A DNA stretch of 64,000 bases. Origin: Brevibacillus gelatini. GTDB lineage: Bacteria > Bacillota > Bacilli > Brevibacillales > Brevibacillaceae. The stretch is from the NCBI RefSeq assembly GCF_003710935.1, contig NZ_RHHS01000017.1, forward strand, positions 339,900 through 403,899, given 5' to 3'. Made by a program: the position numbers and the translations under genes. The notes beneath the pieces are model-generated. The model was not told the origin of the DNA. It ran no database searches and saw only the letters and a program-made list of their open reading frames with translations. Positions 38,693 through 47,731 of the stretch are shown here, one piece after another; within the stretch, counting starts at the first letter, position 1, and every line of letters begins with the position of its first letter.

Positions 38693-39246
38693 TTTAGTAA
38701 GTTCTCCTTATTATTAAATTTTTTCAGAGTAATCATGGGAAAGCTCTGCAATCATGGCATCCATTCGTTTGCTTTCAGAGGCTAATATTCGCCTGAGCGA
38801 TCACTCCTCACTGAATCTCGACTTGCTATCTATGATAAAAGAAAAAGTATGAAAACAAACCATCCAATGTTATATCGATTAAACCATCCACTGCAAAACT
38901 CTTTGTACTTTCCTCAGCAAAAAACCATCCAAATTCGAAGAGACAAACACCATTCATGTTCAGTTGATAGAGATTTGACATGATGATGCTGAAAACAGGG
39001 TCTTTTATTTGAAAATAAAATGGAAGCATACGCCGAACTGGCATTGGAATGTGATGGGTATAAACTTCCAGTAACATGCCTTTTTGTGCAATTTTTTGAC
39101 GCCATTGTTTCAATATGTTGAACATGGATGGGTAAAACGATCTCGGACTGGATGGCGACATTCAAAACACACCTAAGCAAACAGTTGGTACAGCCAACCC
39201 CCGTTCGGCACTTACACCCTAGAGCTATCGCCCATCCTGGGCGCAC
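38693..39246. other. Interval without a credible intact gene; possible gene remnant
   Basis: About 550 bp, AT-rich. On the minus strand, 38826-39161 stays open and reads as protein-like sequence (YTHHIPMPVRRMLPFYF, NLYQLNMNGVCLFEFGWF) but has no ribosome-binding site at any start. It may be the broken C-terminal piece of a gene; no family is recognised with confidence. Confidence 0.4.
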
Positions 39247-39303
39247 TGAGAAGGAAACAGCCGAGCTGATGAAGCATCGGCTGTTTGGTGTGCGTGTGGG
39301 GGG
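39247..39303. repeat. 57-bp direct repeat, copy 2
   Basis: Perfect copy of 37617-37673. Here the hairpin stands directly after the aminotransferase stop (minus strand), where it can serve as its terminator. Confidence 0.95.
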
Positions 39304-39321
39304 AGGGGAGTGAGTAACGAA

Positions 39322-40446
39322 TTACTTCATTTTCCGTACATACTCTGATACCTGCTCAAGTCCAGCTTGTAAAACTTCTGTACTGCAAGCATAACCAATG
39401 CGAACATACCCTTCCATATCAAAGCACGTACCAGGTGTCAAAAATGCACCAGTATTCGCCAGTAGACCTGTACAAAAAGTAACAGAAGGGACTGGAAAAT
39501 CATATTTCAACATAGCTGTCGTTCCCGCACGTGGTTTTACATAGGAGAAGGATTCTTCATTATTCACCCATTCATCCAGGAGGGCAAGGTTGTCTCGCAC
39601 AATTTTGCGATTTCTCCTTAAAATCTTGTCGTAGTTTTTCAGTGCATGGACAGCGAGTATATCGTCTAACATCCCGCAACTGATCGTTGTGTAATCACGG
39701 TGCTTCATACATTCCGCAATTACCTCTTGTGGAGCAACAATCCAACCAAGACGAAGCCCTGCGAGAGAGAGTGCTTTTGAAACGCTTGATGTGCTAATTC
39801 CCTTCTCATATAGATCAGCGATTGATGGGACATCGGCGTCATCATCTTGGAGTAAGTTCCGATAGACTTCATCACAAAGGACATAAGCTCCACAAGATCG
39901 TGCAATCTCAACGATTTTTTCCAGAATATCCCGTTCCAATAAAGCACCAGAAGGGTTATTCGGATTATTAATACAAATCATTTTCGTGTTCGGTCTAATC
40001 AGAGACTTCAACTCGTCCAGATCGGGGAGAAAATGATTTTCAGGGCGTAGCTTCAAGAGGTCTACTGTTGCACCGAATGATTGAGGAACCTCATAAATTT
40101 GCTGATAGGTCGGATGCACCGCAATTACGTGATCGCCAGGTTGAACAAGGGAGTAAAAAACTAAAAAGTTGGCGCCAATTCCCCCATTCATGACGAGAAC
40201 TTGATGAGGATTAATGGTTGTGTACAAGTTCGCAACTAGCTGCCTGAACTCGGGAGAACCCTCAATATGACCATAGGTTAACTTAAGAGGATAGAGGGAA
40301 CGGAAAAAATCATCAGGGTTTGAACCATCTAACGTAACGAGTTCCTCTAACGTGAGGGAGTCCACACATGTTTCCGCAATATTAAAAGTAGCGCTCTTTT
40401 CATATGCATTCATCCATTCTTCTACGGAGAAAGACTTGATTTTCAT
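39322..40446 (-). CDS. PLP-dependent aminotransferase (class I/II)
   Basis: 374 residues, fold type I. INNPNNPSG at 159-167, CDEVY with the pyridine-binding Asp192, and Schiff-base Lys224 in SSVSKALSLAGLRLGW are present; the phosphate-binding Arg is in the latter segment. The N-terminus (EEWMNAYEKSATFNIAETCVDSLTLEEL) recalls aminotransferases/PLP enzymes of amino-acid-modifying pathways, but no specific match can be named. It lies 15 nt downstream of the ornithine-cyclodeaminase-family gene, in one operon. AT-rich. Confidence 0.88.
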   Translation of the reverse strand: MKIKSFSVEEWMNAYEKSATFNIAETCVDSLTLEELVTLDGSNPDDFFRSLYPLKLTYGHIEGSPEFRQLVANLYTTINPHQVLVMNGGIGANFLVFYSLVQPGDHVIAVHPTYQQIYEVPQSFGATVDLLKLRPENHFLPDLDELKSLIRPNTKMICINNPNNPSGALLERDILEKIVEIARSCGAYVLCDEVYRNLLQDDDADVPSIADLYEKGISTSSVSKALSLAGLRLGWIVAPQEVIAECMKHRDYTTISCGMLDDILAVHALKNYDKILRRNRKIVRDNLALLDEWVNNEESFSYVKPRAGTTAMLKYDFPVPSVTFCTGLLANTGAFLTPGTCFDMEGYVRIGYACSTEVLQAGLEQVSEYVRKMK

Positions 40447-40461
40447 GATTCATATCCTCCC

Positions 40462-41520
40462 TTACAGGTTAGCAACGATTCCGATTCCTTTTGCTTCCGC
40501 TTGTTTTAAAATGTAATCAGCCGTAATCAAGTCTTGCAGGGCGATCCCTGTGCTATCAAAGATCGTAATGTCGTCATCTGAAAGACGGCCGGTTGTTGTA
40601 CCGAGAATCACACTACCAATTTCCGCAAGAATGTTATCTTTTTCTATTATTCCTTTTTTGATCGGTATCTCCGTTTCTCCTACCTGAACAGCTTGGGCAA
40701 CATCATCAACAAATACTCTTGCAGAAGCGAAAATTCTTTCGTCTATTTCCTGTTTTCCCGCCATATCTGCCCCTACGCAAGAAAAGTGTGTTCCGGGCCG
40801 AACCCATTCTTTTTGGATGATCGGTTGTCGAGAAGGAGTTGCGGTAATAATAATATCTGCTTCCCCTGTTGCCTTCTGAATCTGGTCAGTTGCCACAAAT
40901 TCAACTTGTTCGATTCGAGAAGCGTATTCCTCAAATAACATCTGATTTTCCCTATACGGAGACAAAAACTTTTCTTTTAATTTTGCTGATAGTGAAGAGC
41001 AGAATGATGTTGCTTTTTCCAATGATTGATGATTGTAAACCGTCACCTTCTTGATATGCTCCATGAGCATCAGCGTTGACATAATTTGATAAGGAGCTAA
41101 GTGACCTGTTCCGACGATAAGTAAATGCTCAGACTCTTTTCTTGCAAGATACTTTGCACCAATCCCACCAGCTGCTCCTGTCCGCATCAAGGTGATTGCT
41201 TCTCCTCCCATCATCCCAATGGGGACGCCTGTTTGGCTGTCGAGTACGAACACAAAACCAGTGAGGGGAGGCAACTGTTTGGAAGGATTATCCCCAAACC
41301 ATGACACGAGTTTTAATCCGAAAATATCAGCTCCCATCAGATGTCCTGATTTAATGTCCATGTCTGCTTTTCCTGGGGAAAATTCATGGAATACCATCGG
41401 GAACAACGCGGCCTCTTTTTGTGCCTTTAACGAATAAGCACGCTCAACCAATTCGATTACCTGTTTCATATCCAATAATTTTTCTACATTCTGCTGATTC
41501 ATGATTCGAAATGGAAACAA
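40462..41520 (-). CDS. Ornithine cyclodeaminase/mu-crystallin family protein
   Basis: 352 residues. Rossmann motif LLIVGTGHLAPYQ, substrate region MGGEAITLMRTGAAGGIGAKYLA and ICP-like DSTGIALQDL are family hallmarks. Members include ornithine cyclodeaminase, alanine dehydrogenase, imine reductases and SbnB-type enzymes, so the substrate cannot be named. The start is the TTG at 41520-41518, 5 nt after GGAGGAG; the internal ATG (residue 7) is 23 nt away. First gene of the minus-strand unit; divergent from LysR. Confidence 0.87.
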   Translation of the reverse strand: MFPFRIMNQQNVEKLLDMKQVIELVERAYSLKAQKEAALFPMVFHEFSPGKADMDIKSGHLMGADIFGLKLVSWFGDNPSKQLPPLTGFVFVLDSQTGVPIGMMGGEAITLMRTGAAGGIGAKYLARKESEHLLIVGTGHLAPYQIMSTLMLMEHIKKVTVYNHQSLEKATSFCSSLSAKLKEKFLSPYRENQMLFEEYASRIEQVEFVATDQIQKATGEADIIITATPSRQPIIQKEWVRPGTHFSCVGADMAGKQEIDERIFASARVFVDDVAQAVQVGETEIPIKKGIIEKDNILAEIGSVILGTTTGRLSDDDITIFDSTGIALQDLITADYILKQAEAKGIGIVANL

Positions 41521-41651
41521 TTCTGCTCCTCCTTTGTAGACATTGAAATCTTGTTGGTCTTACTTTAGCATAGGGTCTAATTATAAGAACAATTGATGTA
41601 TGTTATCGTCACTATCACGAATTTTTAGAGACGGCCAAGGAGAAGAGAAAT

Positions 41652-42533
41652 ATGGAACTTCGAACATTGAAAACCTTCCAGGTAGTTGCTACCCATCTGA
41701 ATCAGACGAAAGCTGCCGAGATTCTTGGATATACGCAACCGACGATCACTATGCATATAAGGAATCTGGAACAGGAGATCGGTCACTCATTGTTTCATCG
41801 GGTTGGGAAGAAAACGTATTTGACTCCGGCAGGAAAAGTATTGAAACAGCATGCAGATAGACTCTTGGACTGTGTAGAGGAAATGAACAGAGCATTGAAC
41901 CGATTGCATGATCCCTATGGCACATTGGTTATAGCAGCGCCCGAATACTATTGGACTCATTTTTTGACGATTCTTATCCACACCTTTGTGAAACTTCATC
42001 CGCAAGTAAAGTTAAAACTGGTCTCTTGTAACAGCGGAGACGTCATTCGAATGGTCACTTCTCGTGAAGCAGATGTGGGGATTATTGCCGGGCAAAATAG
42101 AAATGAAGAACTGGAATTTGTTTCGCTTGATGCAGAAGAGCTGCTATTGGTCATTAGAAAAGACCTCCATCAAAACAACGACCTTTCCGCCATTCTGCAA
42201 AAGTATCCCTTACTCTATAAAGAGAGCTATCATCTTGATGGGCTGTATGATCGTTGTATGGAAGAAATACCAACGCCGAAAGCTGTAATTGAAAGTGGCA
42301 GTGAAGAAGCGATTAAGCAAGCAATTATCAATGGGACAGGTGTCGGAATAATCAGTGGTGAATTCATTAGCGAGGAAATAAGAAAGGAAGAACTCATTCC
42401 TTTGCATCGCTTTAATCAGACTTTGGATACCTTTTTAATTGCACGCAAGGATCGTTCTGATGAAATTACCATTCACGCATTTGTAGAACTGGTAATGGAA
42501 GGGTGGGGCGAGGCGGTTGAAGAATCCATGTAA
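41652..42533 (+). CDS. LysR-family regulator of the acquired region
   Basis: 293 residues. N-terminal winged helix MELRTLKTFQVVATHLNQTKAAEILGYTQPTITMHIRNLEQEIG, then an effector-binding domain. It is divergently transcribed from the cyclodeaminase-family gene across 131 bp containing AT-rich dyads (TCTAATTATAAGA), so it likely controls the aminotransferase/cyclodeaminase operon. AAGGAGAAGAG precedes the ATG. Composition is AT-rich like the other genes of the region. Confidence 0.9.
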   Translation: MELRTLKTFQVVATHLNQTKAAEILGYTQPTITMHIRNLEQEIGHSLFHRVGKKTYLTPAGKVLKQHADRLLDCVEEMNRALNRLHDPYGTLVIAAPEYYWTHFLTILIHTFVKLHPQVKLKLVSCNSGDVIRMVTSREADVGIIAGQNRNEELEFVSLDAEELLLVIRKDLHQNNDLSAILQKYPLLYKESYHLDGLYDRCMEEIPTPKAVIESGSEEAIKQAIINGTGVGIISGEFISEEIRKEELIPLHRFNQTLDTFLIARKDRSDEITIHAFVELVMEGWGEAVEESM

Positions 42534-42552
42534 CTACACTTCATTGCAGCAT

Positions 42553-42589
42553 ATAGCCGCATCCGCATCACAGGCAGTGCGGCTATTTT
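42553..42589 (+). terminator. Terminator of the LysR gene
   Basis: ATAGCCGCA / TGCGGCTAT around a 16-nt loop, followed by TTTT. Confidence 0.8.
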
Positions 42590-42673
42590 ACCTTTTTACT
42601 CCAATAACTAAGCTGCTGATCTGATGCCTGTGATTCCTTTCTCTCCTCTACCACCTAACCACCAAAAAATTGT

Positions 42674-42724
42674 CGGGTGGGTCAGTTCTAAAACGATGAG
42701 GGTGGGCCAAAATAAAGTCGGCAT
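42674..42724. mobile_element. Possible insertion-sequence end remnant
   Basis: GGGTGGGTCA and GGGTGGGCCA occur in direct orientation 23 bp apart, followed by AAATAAAGTCGGCA. Multiple short direct repeats of this kind are typical of IS21-family termini. No transposase is nearby, so this would be a solo end; weak evidence. Confidence 0.25.
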
Positions 42725-42729
42725 TTAAA

Positions 42730-42753
42730 TTTACATAATAATTATTATGTAAA
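42730..42753. repeat. 24-bp perfect palindrome
   Basis: TTTACATAATAA followed directly by its reverse complement TTATTATGTAAA. It could be an operator (Fur/Zur-like AT-rich dyad) or part of a mobile-element end. A related TTTACATAATAAT occurs at 11623-11635 upstream of asnS. Confidence 0.7.
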
Positions 42754-42767
42754 CTATTGAGTCGGTG

Positions 42768-42860
42768 TGTCCTTGCGACAAGTGAGTGGAGCAATGGAAC
42801 TATGCCACTAGAAGCGCAAGGACAGCAAAAGAGAAGGGAACGAGTATCCCTCGTTGTTCC
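42768..42860 (+). ncRNA. Candidate structured RNA or attenuator-like hairpins
   Basis: TGTCCTTGCG (42768-42777) pairs with CGCAAGGACA (42815-42824) and encloses AGTGG/CCACT (42785-42789, 42805-42809). A second hairpin GGAA-CGAG / CTCG-TTCC spans 42837-42860. No gene follows on the plus strand; strand and role are unknown. Confidence 0.35.
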
Positions 42861-43152
42861 GTCATACTAAAAACAAGACAGAGCCTCTTTGCAAATGATA
42901 GTAACCGATGATTTTAATTCAAGTGAACGTAGCTGTTAAGTGCTATCTCAAGACAAGAATAAAATCATAAGACGCGTATATAAAAAATTCTATGTAGATA
43001 ATTAAAAAGAAAGTCAGGCAATTTTTCCGTAAACAAACCGATGAAATTACACTGTTATCCATGTGGATCACATCCTTGGATAGGGCTGAATTTAACCGAC
43101 CGAATCATGGAATCGATAACTTTTTCGTAAGTTCAGGTGTATAGTAAGGGAA

Positions 43153-43653
43153 TCAACCAAACAGGTATGGAGATAATTCCGGAAGCGAAGCGCGCTCGTA
43201 GCCAACCACCCGGCCGCTTTCATACGTAAATGCGTGCTCGACAGGCTCGTCGTTTTCCAACATATACGGTAAAAAACGCGGGACATTTTCCGCGATTCCT
43301 TCGTTGTCCGGGTGCAAGATCCAGTCCAGCGTCACCCAGTCCAGAATGCCTTCCTCGACTCGCCGGGGCGTGTCAAAACGCTCCCATGCATCCGGCAGCT
43401 CGGCTACGAAAGCGTACATTCCGCCAAGTACCGTCCTGTCGAGCTTCCACGAGACGATTCCTTTGTAGCGGGCGGAGGTCAACGGAATGCCGGTTTCTTC
43501 GAATACCTCGCGGAGAACGCAGGCAAGCGGTGACTCGTTTGGCGCGAGCTTGCCGCCGACGCCGTTCCAGCGGCCCATCAATGGCGGTTTGCGCCGATTC
43601 AACAGGAGAAACTCGTTTTGGTGCATAAGAAAACAGATCGTGTATGTATACAT
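43153..43653 (-). CDS. Nudix hydrolase, MutT-like
   Basis: 166 residues. The Nudix box is GGKLAPNESPLACVLREVFEETGI at about 33-56, with all key Gly, Arg and Glu residues. MYTYTICFLMHQNEFLLLNR at the N-terminus is typical of 8-oxo-dGTP diphosphatase-like enzymes. ATG at 43653 has AGAAAGGA upstream; the open frame extends further without a start signal. It lies 44 nt downstream of the GNAT gene, in one unit. Confidence 0.9.
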   Translation of the reverse strand: MYTYTICFLMHQNEFLLLNRRKPPLMGRWNGVGGKLAPNESPLACVLREVFEETGIPLTSARYKGIVSWKLDRTVLGGMYAFVAELPDAWERFDTPRRVEEGILDWVTLDWILHPDNEGIAENVPRFLPYMLENDEPVEHAFTYESGRVVGYERASLPELSPYLFG

Positions 43654-43697
43654 GGGAATCCTTTCTAATAGGGCAATGATGGCGATATGGACAGCCC

Positions 43698-44150
43698 TCA
43701 AATATCTCGGGAGAGTCGCACCATATCCGTCAACAGAATGCCGTTTTCATAGATCGATTCTTCGTAATGTCTGCGAAAAAAGTCGCGGTCGATCCAGGTC
43801 ATGCGAAACCCACATTTCTGGTACAGGGCGAGCTGATTCAGGCTGGAATTGCCTGTGCCGACCTCAATCGTTTTGTATCCGGACGCCTTTGCTACCTCGA
43901 TGGCGTGCAAAACGAGTTGTTTGCCGATGCCTTTTCCTTGATGGGCTTCATCCACCGCGATATTGACCAGCTCGATCGTGTCCGGGCGGGTAGGGAGCAG
44001 GACGTAGACCCCGACAATCGCCGCGTCCTGGACGGCGACATAGCACTGTCCCCTTTGCAGGTAGTCTTCCACCAATTTTGGCGAAGGATCTGCAAGCAAT
44101 AGCAGAGGCATGGGGGCCTCCTCGTGCGGAGCCAGCTTTCTGATTTCCAT
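43698..44150 (-). CDS. GNAT-family N-acetyltransferase
   Basis: 150 residues from ATG at 44150 behind AAAGGAGAG; the open frame upstream has no start signal. The acetyl-CoA loop is VDEAHQGKGIGKQLVLHAIEVA and the C-terminal NSSLNQLALYQKCGFRMTWI is typical of YvbK-type proteins. Substrate unknown. Divergent from the D-serine dehydratase gene. Confidence 0.88.
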   Translation of the reverse strand: MEIRKLAPHEEAPMPLLLLADPSPKLVEDYLQRGQCYVAVQDAAIVGVYVLLPTRPDTIELVNIAVDEAHQGKGIGKQLVLHAIEVAKASGYKTIEVGTGNSSLNQLALYQKCGFRMTWIDRDFFRRHYEESIYENGILLTDMVRLSRDI

Positions 44151-44423
44151 TTTGTTCTCTCCTTTTGGCTGGGGCTTCGTCTGCTTTTGCAGCACAGACA
44201 TGCCTGCTTTCAGCCGTTCCTTGCTATTGGCTAGCTTTGTATTTGTGCTATTATAACAATCGTGAAAAAAGTTTGCAAAATGTGCCAATCGCGATACGGA
44301 TACGGGAGAGCTGGTAAAATATGTACAGCCACGATGCGAACGAGCTAGTATACGACACCAGTCGCATCGCCGGGCGACCACGCAACCTGACGGGCAGCAG
44401 GAACAAAAATGGAGGCGATTGCG

Positions 44424-45791
44424 ATGGAAAACCGTATGATAGTAGCAGGAAAATCAATCGAGCAGTGGAAGCGGGAGTATCCGTTATTGTCCGAAATGAT
44501 GGCGACGAAGGAAGTATTTTGGACAAATCCGGGCTATGCTCCCATCGCCTGTGCGGCTCTGTCGGTGACAGCCGAAGAGATACATGAGGCGGAGGAACGT
44601 TTGCGCCGATTCGCGCCGTTCATTCAACGCGCATTTCCGGAAACGGCCGAGGCAGGCGGACTGATCGAGTCGCCGCTCGTATCCATCGGCAAAATGCAAA
44701 GCGAACTGGCGGCCCGCTTCGCACAGGAAATACCGGGACGGCTCCTGCTGAAGTGCGATAGCCACCTGCCAATCGCAGGTTCCATCAAGGCGAGAGGCGG
44801 CATCTACGAGGTGCTCGCCCACGCGGAGGATTTGGCCAGAAAGCACGGTCTATTGCCTGCTGACGGGGATTACGCCGTGTTTGCCTCCGATTCGTATCGC
44901 GAGCTGTTTTCCCGCTACTCCATCGCTGTAGGGTCGACGGGCAATCTCGGACTGAGTATCGGGATCATCAGCGCGAAGCTCGGCTTTCGGGTGACGGTAC
45001 ATATGTCTGCGGATGCAAAAGCCTGGAAAAAGGAACTGCTCCGCGCAAAGGGCGTGCAAGTGATCGAATACCAGTCCGACTACGGAAAAGCGGTGGAAGA
45101 GGGCAGAAAACAGGCGGAAGCCGACCCAAATTGCTATTTTATTGACGATGAAAATTCCAGACGGCTGTTTCTCGGTTACGCGGTGGCCGCAAGACGTTTG
45201 CAAAAGCAGTTGGAGGAGCAGCAGGTTGTGGTCGACAGCGAGCATCCGCTCTTCGTGTACTTGCCGTGCGGGGTGGGCGGCGGACCGGGCGGCGTCGCCT
45301 ACGGCTTGAAGCTCGTGTACGGCGATCACGTCCATTGCTTTTTTGCGGAGCCGACACATTCGCCTTGTATGCTGCTCGGCCTGATGACGGGCCTGCATGA
45401 CCAGGTCGCCGTGCAAGACTTTGGTATCGACAACAGGACAGAAGCGGACGGACTGGCAGTGGGGCGGCCATCCCGTTTCGTCGGCAAGGTGATGGAATCG
45501 CTGCTCAGCGGCGTTTACACCGTGGCAGACGAGGAGTTGTACCGATTGCTGCGGGCGCTGCGCGACAGCGAGTCTGTGCGGCTGGAGCCGTCTGCGCTGG
45601 CTGGCATGCCGGGACCTGTGCGCCTGCTTGCACACGCGGCCGGGCAGCGCTACATTGACCAGCATGGCCTTGCTGGCAAGCTGGCAAACGCGACCCATAT
45701 CGTCTGGGCGACCGGGGGCAGCCTGGTGCCAGCGCACATTCAGGAAGAATATTATGCCAAAGGCTTGCAGTATGACCAGAGCAGCATCTAG
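44424..45791 (+). CDS. dsdA: D-serine dehydratase (ammonia-lyase)
   Basis: 455 residues, fold type II PLP enzyme that converts D-serine to pyruvate and ammonia. PLP-binding Lys122 is in [10 protein letters not shown], and the phosphate loop is [15 protein letters not shown]; the E. coli enzyme has 442 residues and the same layout. ATG 44424 lies 8 nt after GGAGG; the ATG at 44409 overlaps that site. A large terminator follows. A YheO-type regulator is immediately downstream. Confidence 0.94.
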   Translation: MENRMIVAGKSIEQWKREYPLLSEMMATKEVFWTNPGYAPIACAALSVTAEEIHEAEERLRRFAPFIQRAFPETAEAGGLIESPLVSIGKMQSELAARFAQEIPGRLLLKCDSHLPIAGSIKARGGIYEVLAHAEDLARKHGLLPADGDYAVFASDSYRELFSRYSIAVGSTGNLGLSIGIISAKLGFRVTVHMSADAKAWKKELLRAKGVQVIEYQSDYGKAVEEGRKQAEADPNCYFIDDENSRRLFLGYAVAARRLQKQLEEQQVVVDSEHPLFVYLPCGVGGGPGGVAYGLKLVYGDHVHCFFAEPTHSPCMLLGLMTGLHDQVAVQDFGIDNRTEADGLAVGRPSRFVGKVMESLLSGVYTVADEELYRLLRALRDSESVRLEPSALAGMPGPVRLLAHAAGQRYIDQHGLAGKLANATHIVWATGGSLVPAHIQEEYYAKGLQYDQSSI

Positions 45792-45795
45792 TCGC

Positions 45796-45853
45796 AAAAA
45801 GAAACGCGGTCGCCCGAGCGGGGTCAGTCCCCGGTGTGACGGCGTTTCTTTTT
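45796..45853 (+). terminator. Terminator of dsdA
   Basis: AAAAAGAAACGC / GCGTTTCTTTTT with a GC-rich inner hairpin (CCCGAGCGGGG..CCCC), ending in five T. Confidence 0.85.
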
Positions 45854-46125
45854 ACTTTATGCAGACTGCGGAAATGGAAGAAAAATTCGGCGCACAGCAA
45901 GAAATATGCATAAGGTTTGCGAATAAATTTTTCTGTTCATCTGCACTGATAAGCAAAATGAAAACGTATAGCTAACAGGAATACCAGTAGTGGTCTGTCT
46001 ACAGTCTTGATATATAAAAAATTCTATCCCTCTTTTCATTTCCAAGAAAAAAATATACGATACCCTTAATGATTTATAGGCATCTGCATTAACGTCAGGC
46101 GTCAGGGACGAAAGGAGCGGGAAGC
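45854..46125. other. AT-rich upstream region of the YheO-type gene
   Basis: 272 bp without a gene. It contains TATATAAAAAATTCTAT (46011-46027), which also occurs at 42977-42993. No clear promoter is recognised. Confidence 0.4.
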
Positions 46126-46776
46126 ATGGGGAAATATGCGGAGGAATTGAAACGGTACATTCCGGTTGCCGATGCCATAGCGCGGACTTTCGGCAGAAAC
46201 TGCGAGGTCGTCTTGCACGATTTGAGCTCGCCACAAGCTTCGGTTATTTACACCGCCAACAACCACGTAACAGGCAGCGCCATCGGCGAATCGTTCCATC
46301 CTCTCCTTACACAGGTGCTTTTGTCCCAAAAGTTGCAAAATGACGTCGTAGCCAACTATCGCACCGAGACGGAGGACGGGCGGACGATCAAGTCGACGAC
46401 GGCCTTGATCCGCAATGCCAAAGGAGAGGCCATCGGCGCTTTTTGCATCAACATCGACATCCAGCCGCTGGTCCACACACGCGCGTTCATCGAGGACTTC
46501 ATCCGCATGGACGAGGAGCCGCCGGCGCGGGAAGAAGTGGACGGCGTGCAAAACGTGTGGGAGATCGTGGAAAAAATAATTGCCCAAATGATCTCCGGAA
46601 AAGATGTGGAGAAAATCGACAAAAGCGAAAAGCTGCGAATCGTCCAGTTCATGGACAAAAAGGGCGTGTTTTTGATTAAAGGCGCACTGGAGAAAGTGGC
46701 ATCCGAATTGAAAGTTTCCAAGGTGACGATGTACAGCTATCTGGATGAGCTGCGAAAAAGCGAGAAGCCGGAGTAG
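46126..46776 (+). CDS. YheO/DauR-type transcriptional regulator
   Basis: 216 residues. The N-terminal PAS-like YheO domain (about 10-120, with VVLHDLSSPQASVIYTANNHVTGSAIGES) and the C-terminal helix-turn-helix (about 155-210, LEKVASELKVSKVTMYSYLDEL) match the family of DauR, the D-arginine utilisation repressor. Its place next to dsdA suggests it controls D-amino-acid metabolism (inference). GAAAGGAGCGGG precedes the ATG. It has its own terminator. Confidence 0.9.
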   Translation: MGKYAEELKRYIPVADAIARTFGRNCEVVLHDLSSPQASVIYTANNHVTGSAIGESFHPLLTQVLLSQKLQNDVVANYRTETEDGRTIKSTTALIRNAKGEAIGAFCINIDIQPLVHTRAFIEDFIRMDEEPPAREEVDGVQNVWEIVEKIIAQMISGKDVEKIDKSEKLRIVQFMDKKGVFLIKGALEKVASELKVSKVTMYSYLDELRKSEKPE

Positions 46777-46792
46777 GAGGGGCAAAAAGCAG

Positions 46793-46829
46793 GCGTGCGG
46801 CAGCTGCGCATGGAGCTGGCACGTTTTTT
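46793..46829 (+). terminator. Terminator of the YheO-type gene
   Basis: CGTGCGGCAGCT / AGCTGGCACG hairpin followed by TTTTTT. Confidence 0.8.
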
Positions 46830-47026
46830 GCGTTCGGGGGCAGGACTCGTTACTCGTGAGGTCGAATCCTGTATGTAAGAGCCTGGCGCACCAAGTCAAA
46901 AGGTCCGTCTGCGAGTTTTGCGGCGGTTTTTTCTGCTTTCCCAGCACAATCGACATTTTCTCGCCTGTTTTTTGACTAGCGACAGCCTGTTTTTGGCGAA
47001 AATGGGATCGTAAAGGAGTGGTGAGG

Positions 47027-47476
47027 ATGGAGCAGGTTCTTCAACTCGTAAAAGATTACTGGCCCGTTGCTGTTTGTATCATCGTGGTGATTTTGGCTGC
47101 ACAATGGGTCGTGCGCAGCTTGATCCGCATCCTTTCGCTTGCGGCTATTTTCGGAGTGGTGCTGGTGCTGTTCTTCCAGTTCAGCCCGGAGGAAGTCATT
47201 CAGATGGGGCGGCAAGCCGCGGTAGCTACCCAGGAAGTGGTGGACAAGACGATTACTCCAGTGCTGGACAGCGAACTGAAGGATGCCGACATTACGTTTC
47301 AACCGGATGGCAGCTATGAAGTCAAGACGGCCAGCATTCGCATTGTGGGCAAAAAAGGAGAGACGAAGGCGACTGTCTACTACAAGGACGAAAAGTGGGA
47401 AGTGGACATCGGCCAGCTCGGCAAGCTGTTCCAGGACAGAATTGGCAAAATGGAGCAAGAAACGGCGACCATGTAA
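47027..47476 (+). CDS. Small membrane protein of unknown function
   Basis: 149 residues from ATG 47027, 8 nt after AAAGGAG; two GTG codons just upstream overlap the site less well. Two hydrophobic segments (about 13-30 and 33-52) are followed by a soluble alpha/beta tail with repeated beta strands (SYEVKTASIRIVGKKGETKATVYYKDEKWEVDI). No family is recognised. Confidence 0.75.
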   Translation: MEQVLQLVKDYWPVAVCIIVVILAAQWVVRSLIRILSLAAIFGVVLVLFFQFSPEEVIQMGRQAAVATQEVVDKTITPVLDSELKDADITFQPDGSYEVKTASIRIVGKKGETKATVYYKDEKWEVDIGQLGKLFQDRIGKMEQETATM

Positions 47477-47512
47477 AAAACGCATGAACCTGTAGGTTCG
47501 ATGCGTTTTTTT
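47475..47512 (+). terminator. Terminator
   Basis: AAAAAACGCAT-GAACC / GGTTC-ATGCGTTTTTT; overlaps the stop codon. Confidence 0.9.
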
Positions 47513-47676
47513 ATGTCTGTTTATTAAGCTTGCCAACGCGGACGCCGTCATGGACGATTTGGCAGAAATGTGCGCGATTGCGCTTTCGGCTGTTCAGCTT
47601 GCGCGCATCGCTCGCCAGGCATCCCATAGAGACAACAGAAAGATGGACAGACCCAAGGTGAGGGGAGAGAAAGCAC

Positions 47677-47716
47677 AAAAAAACAAGCTGACCTCCACAA
47701 AGGACTGTCAGCTTGT
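47677..47716 (-). terminator. Terminator of trhO
   Basis: ACAAGCTGAC / GTCAGCTTGT across a 14-nt loop. The A-run at 47677-47683 is the T-run on the minus strand. Confidence 0.85.
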
Positions 47717-47731
47717 CTGGTTTTAGATGGG

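Larger units (their letters stand above)
42534..43152. other. Gene-free, AT-rich junction region with palindrome and hairpins
   Basis: 619 bp with no credible gene. It contains the LysR terminator, two GGGTGGGYCA boxes 23 bp apart, a 24-bp perfect palindrome, a 57-nt double hairpin and a further hairpin at 42837-42860. The last part (42900-43140) is AT-rich without evident features. Confidence 0.6.
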
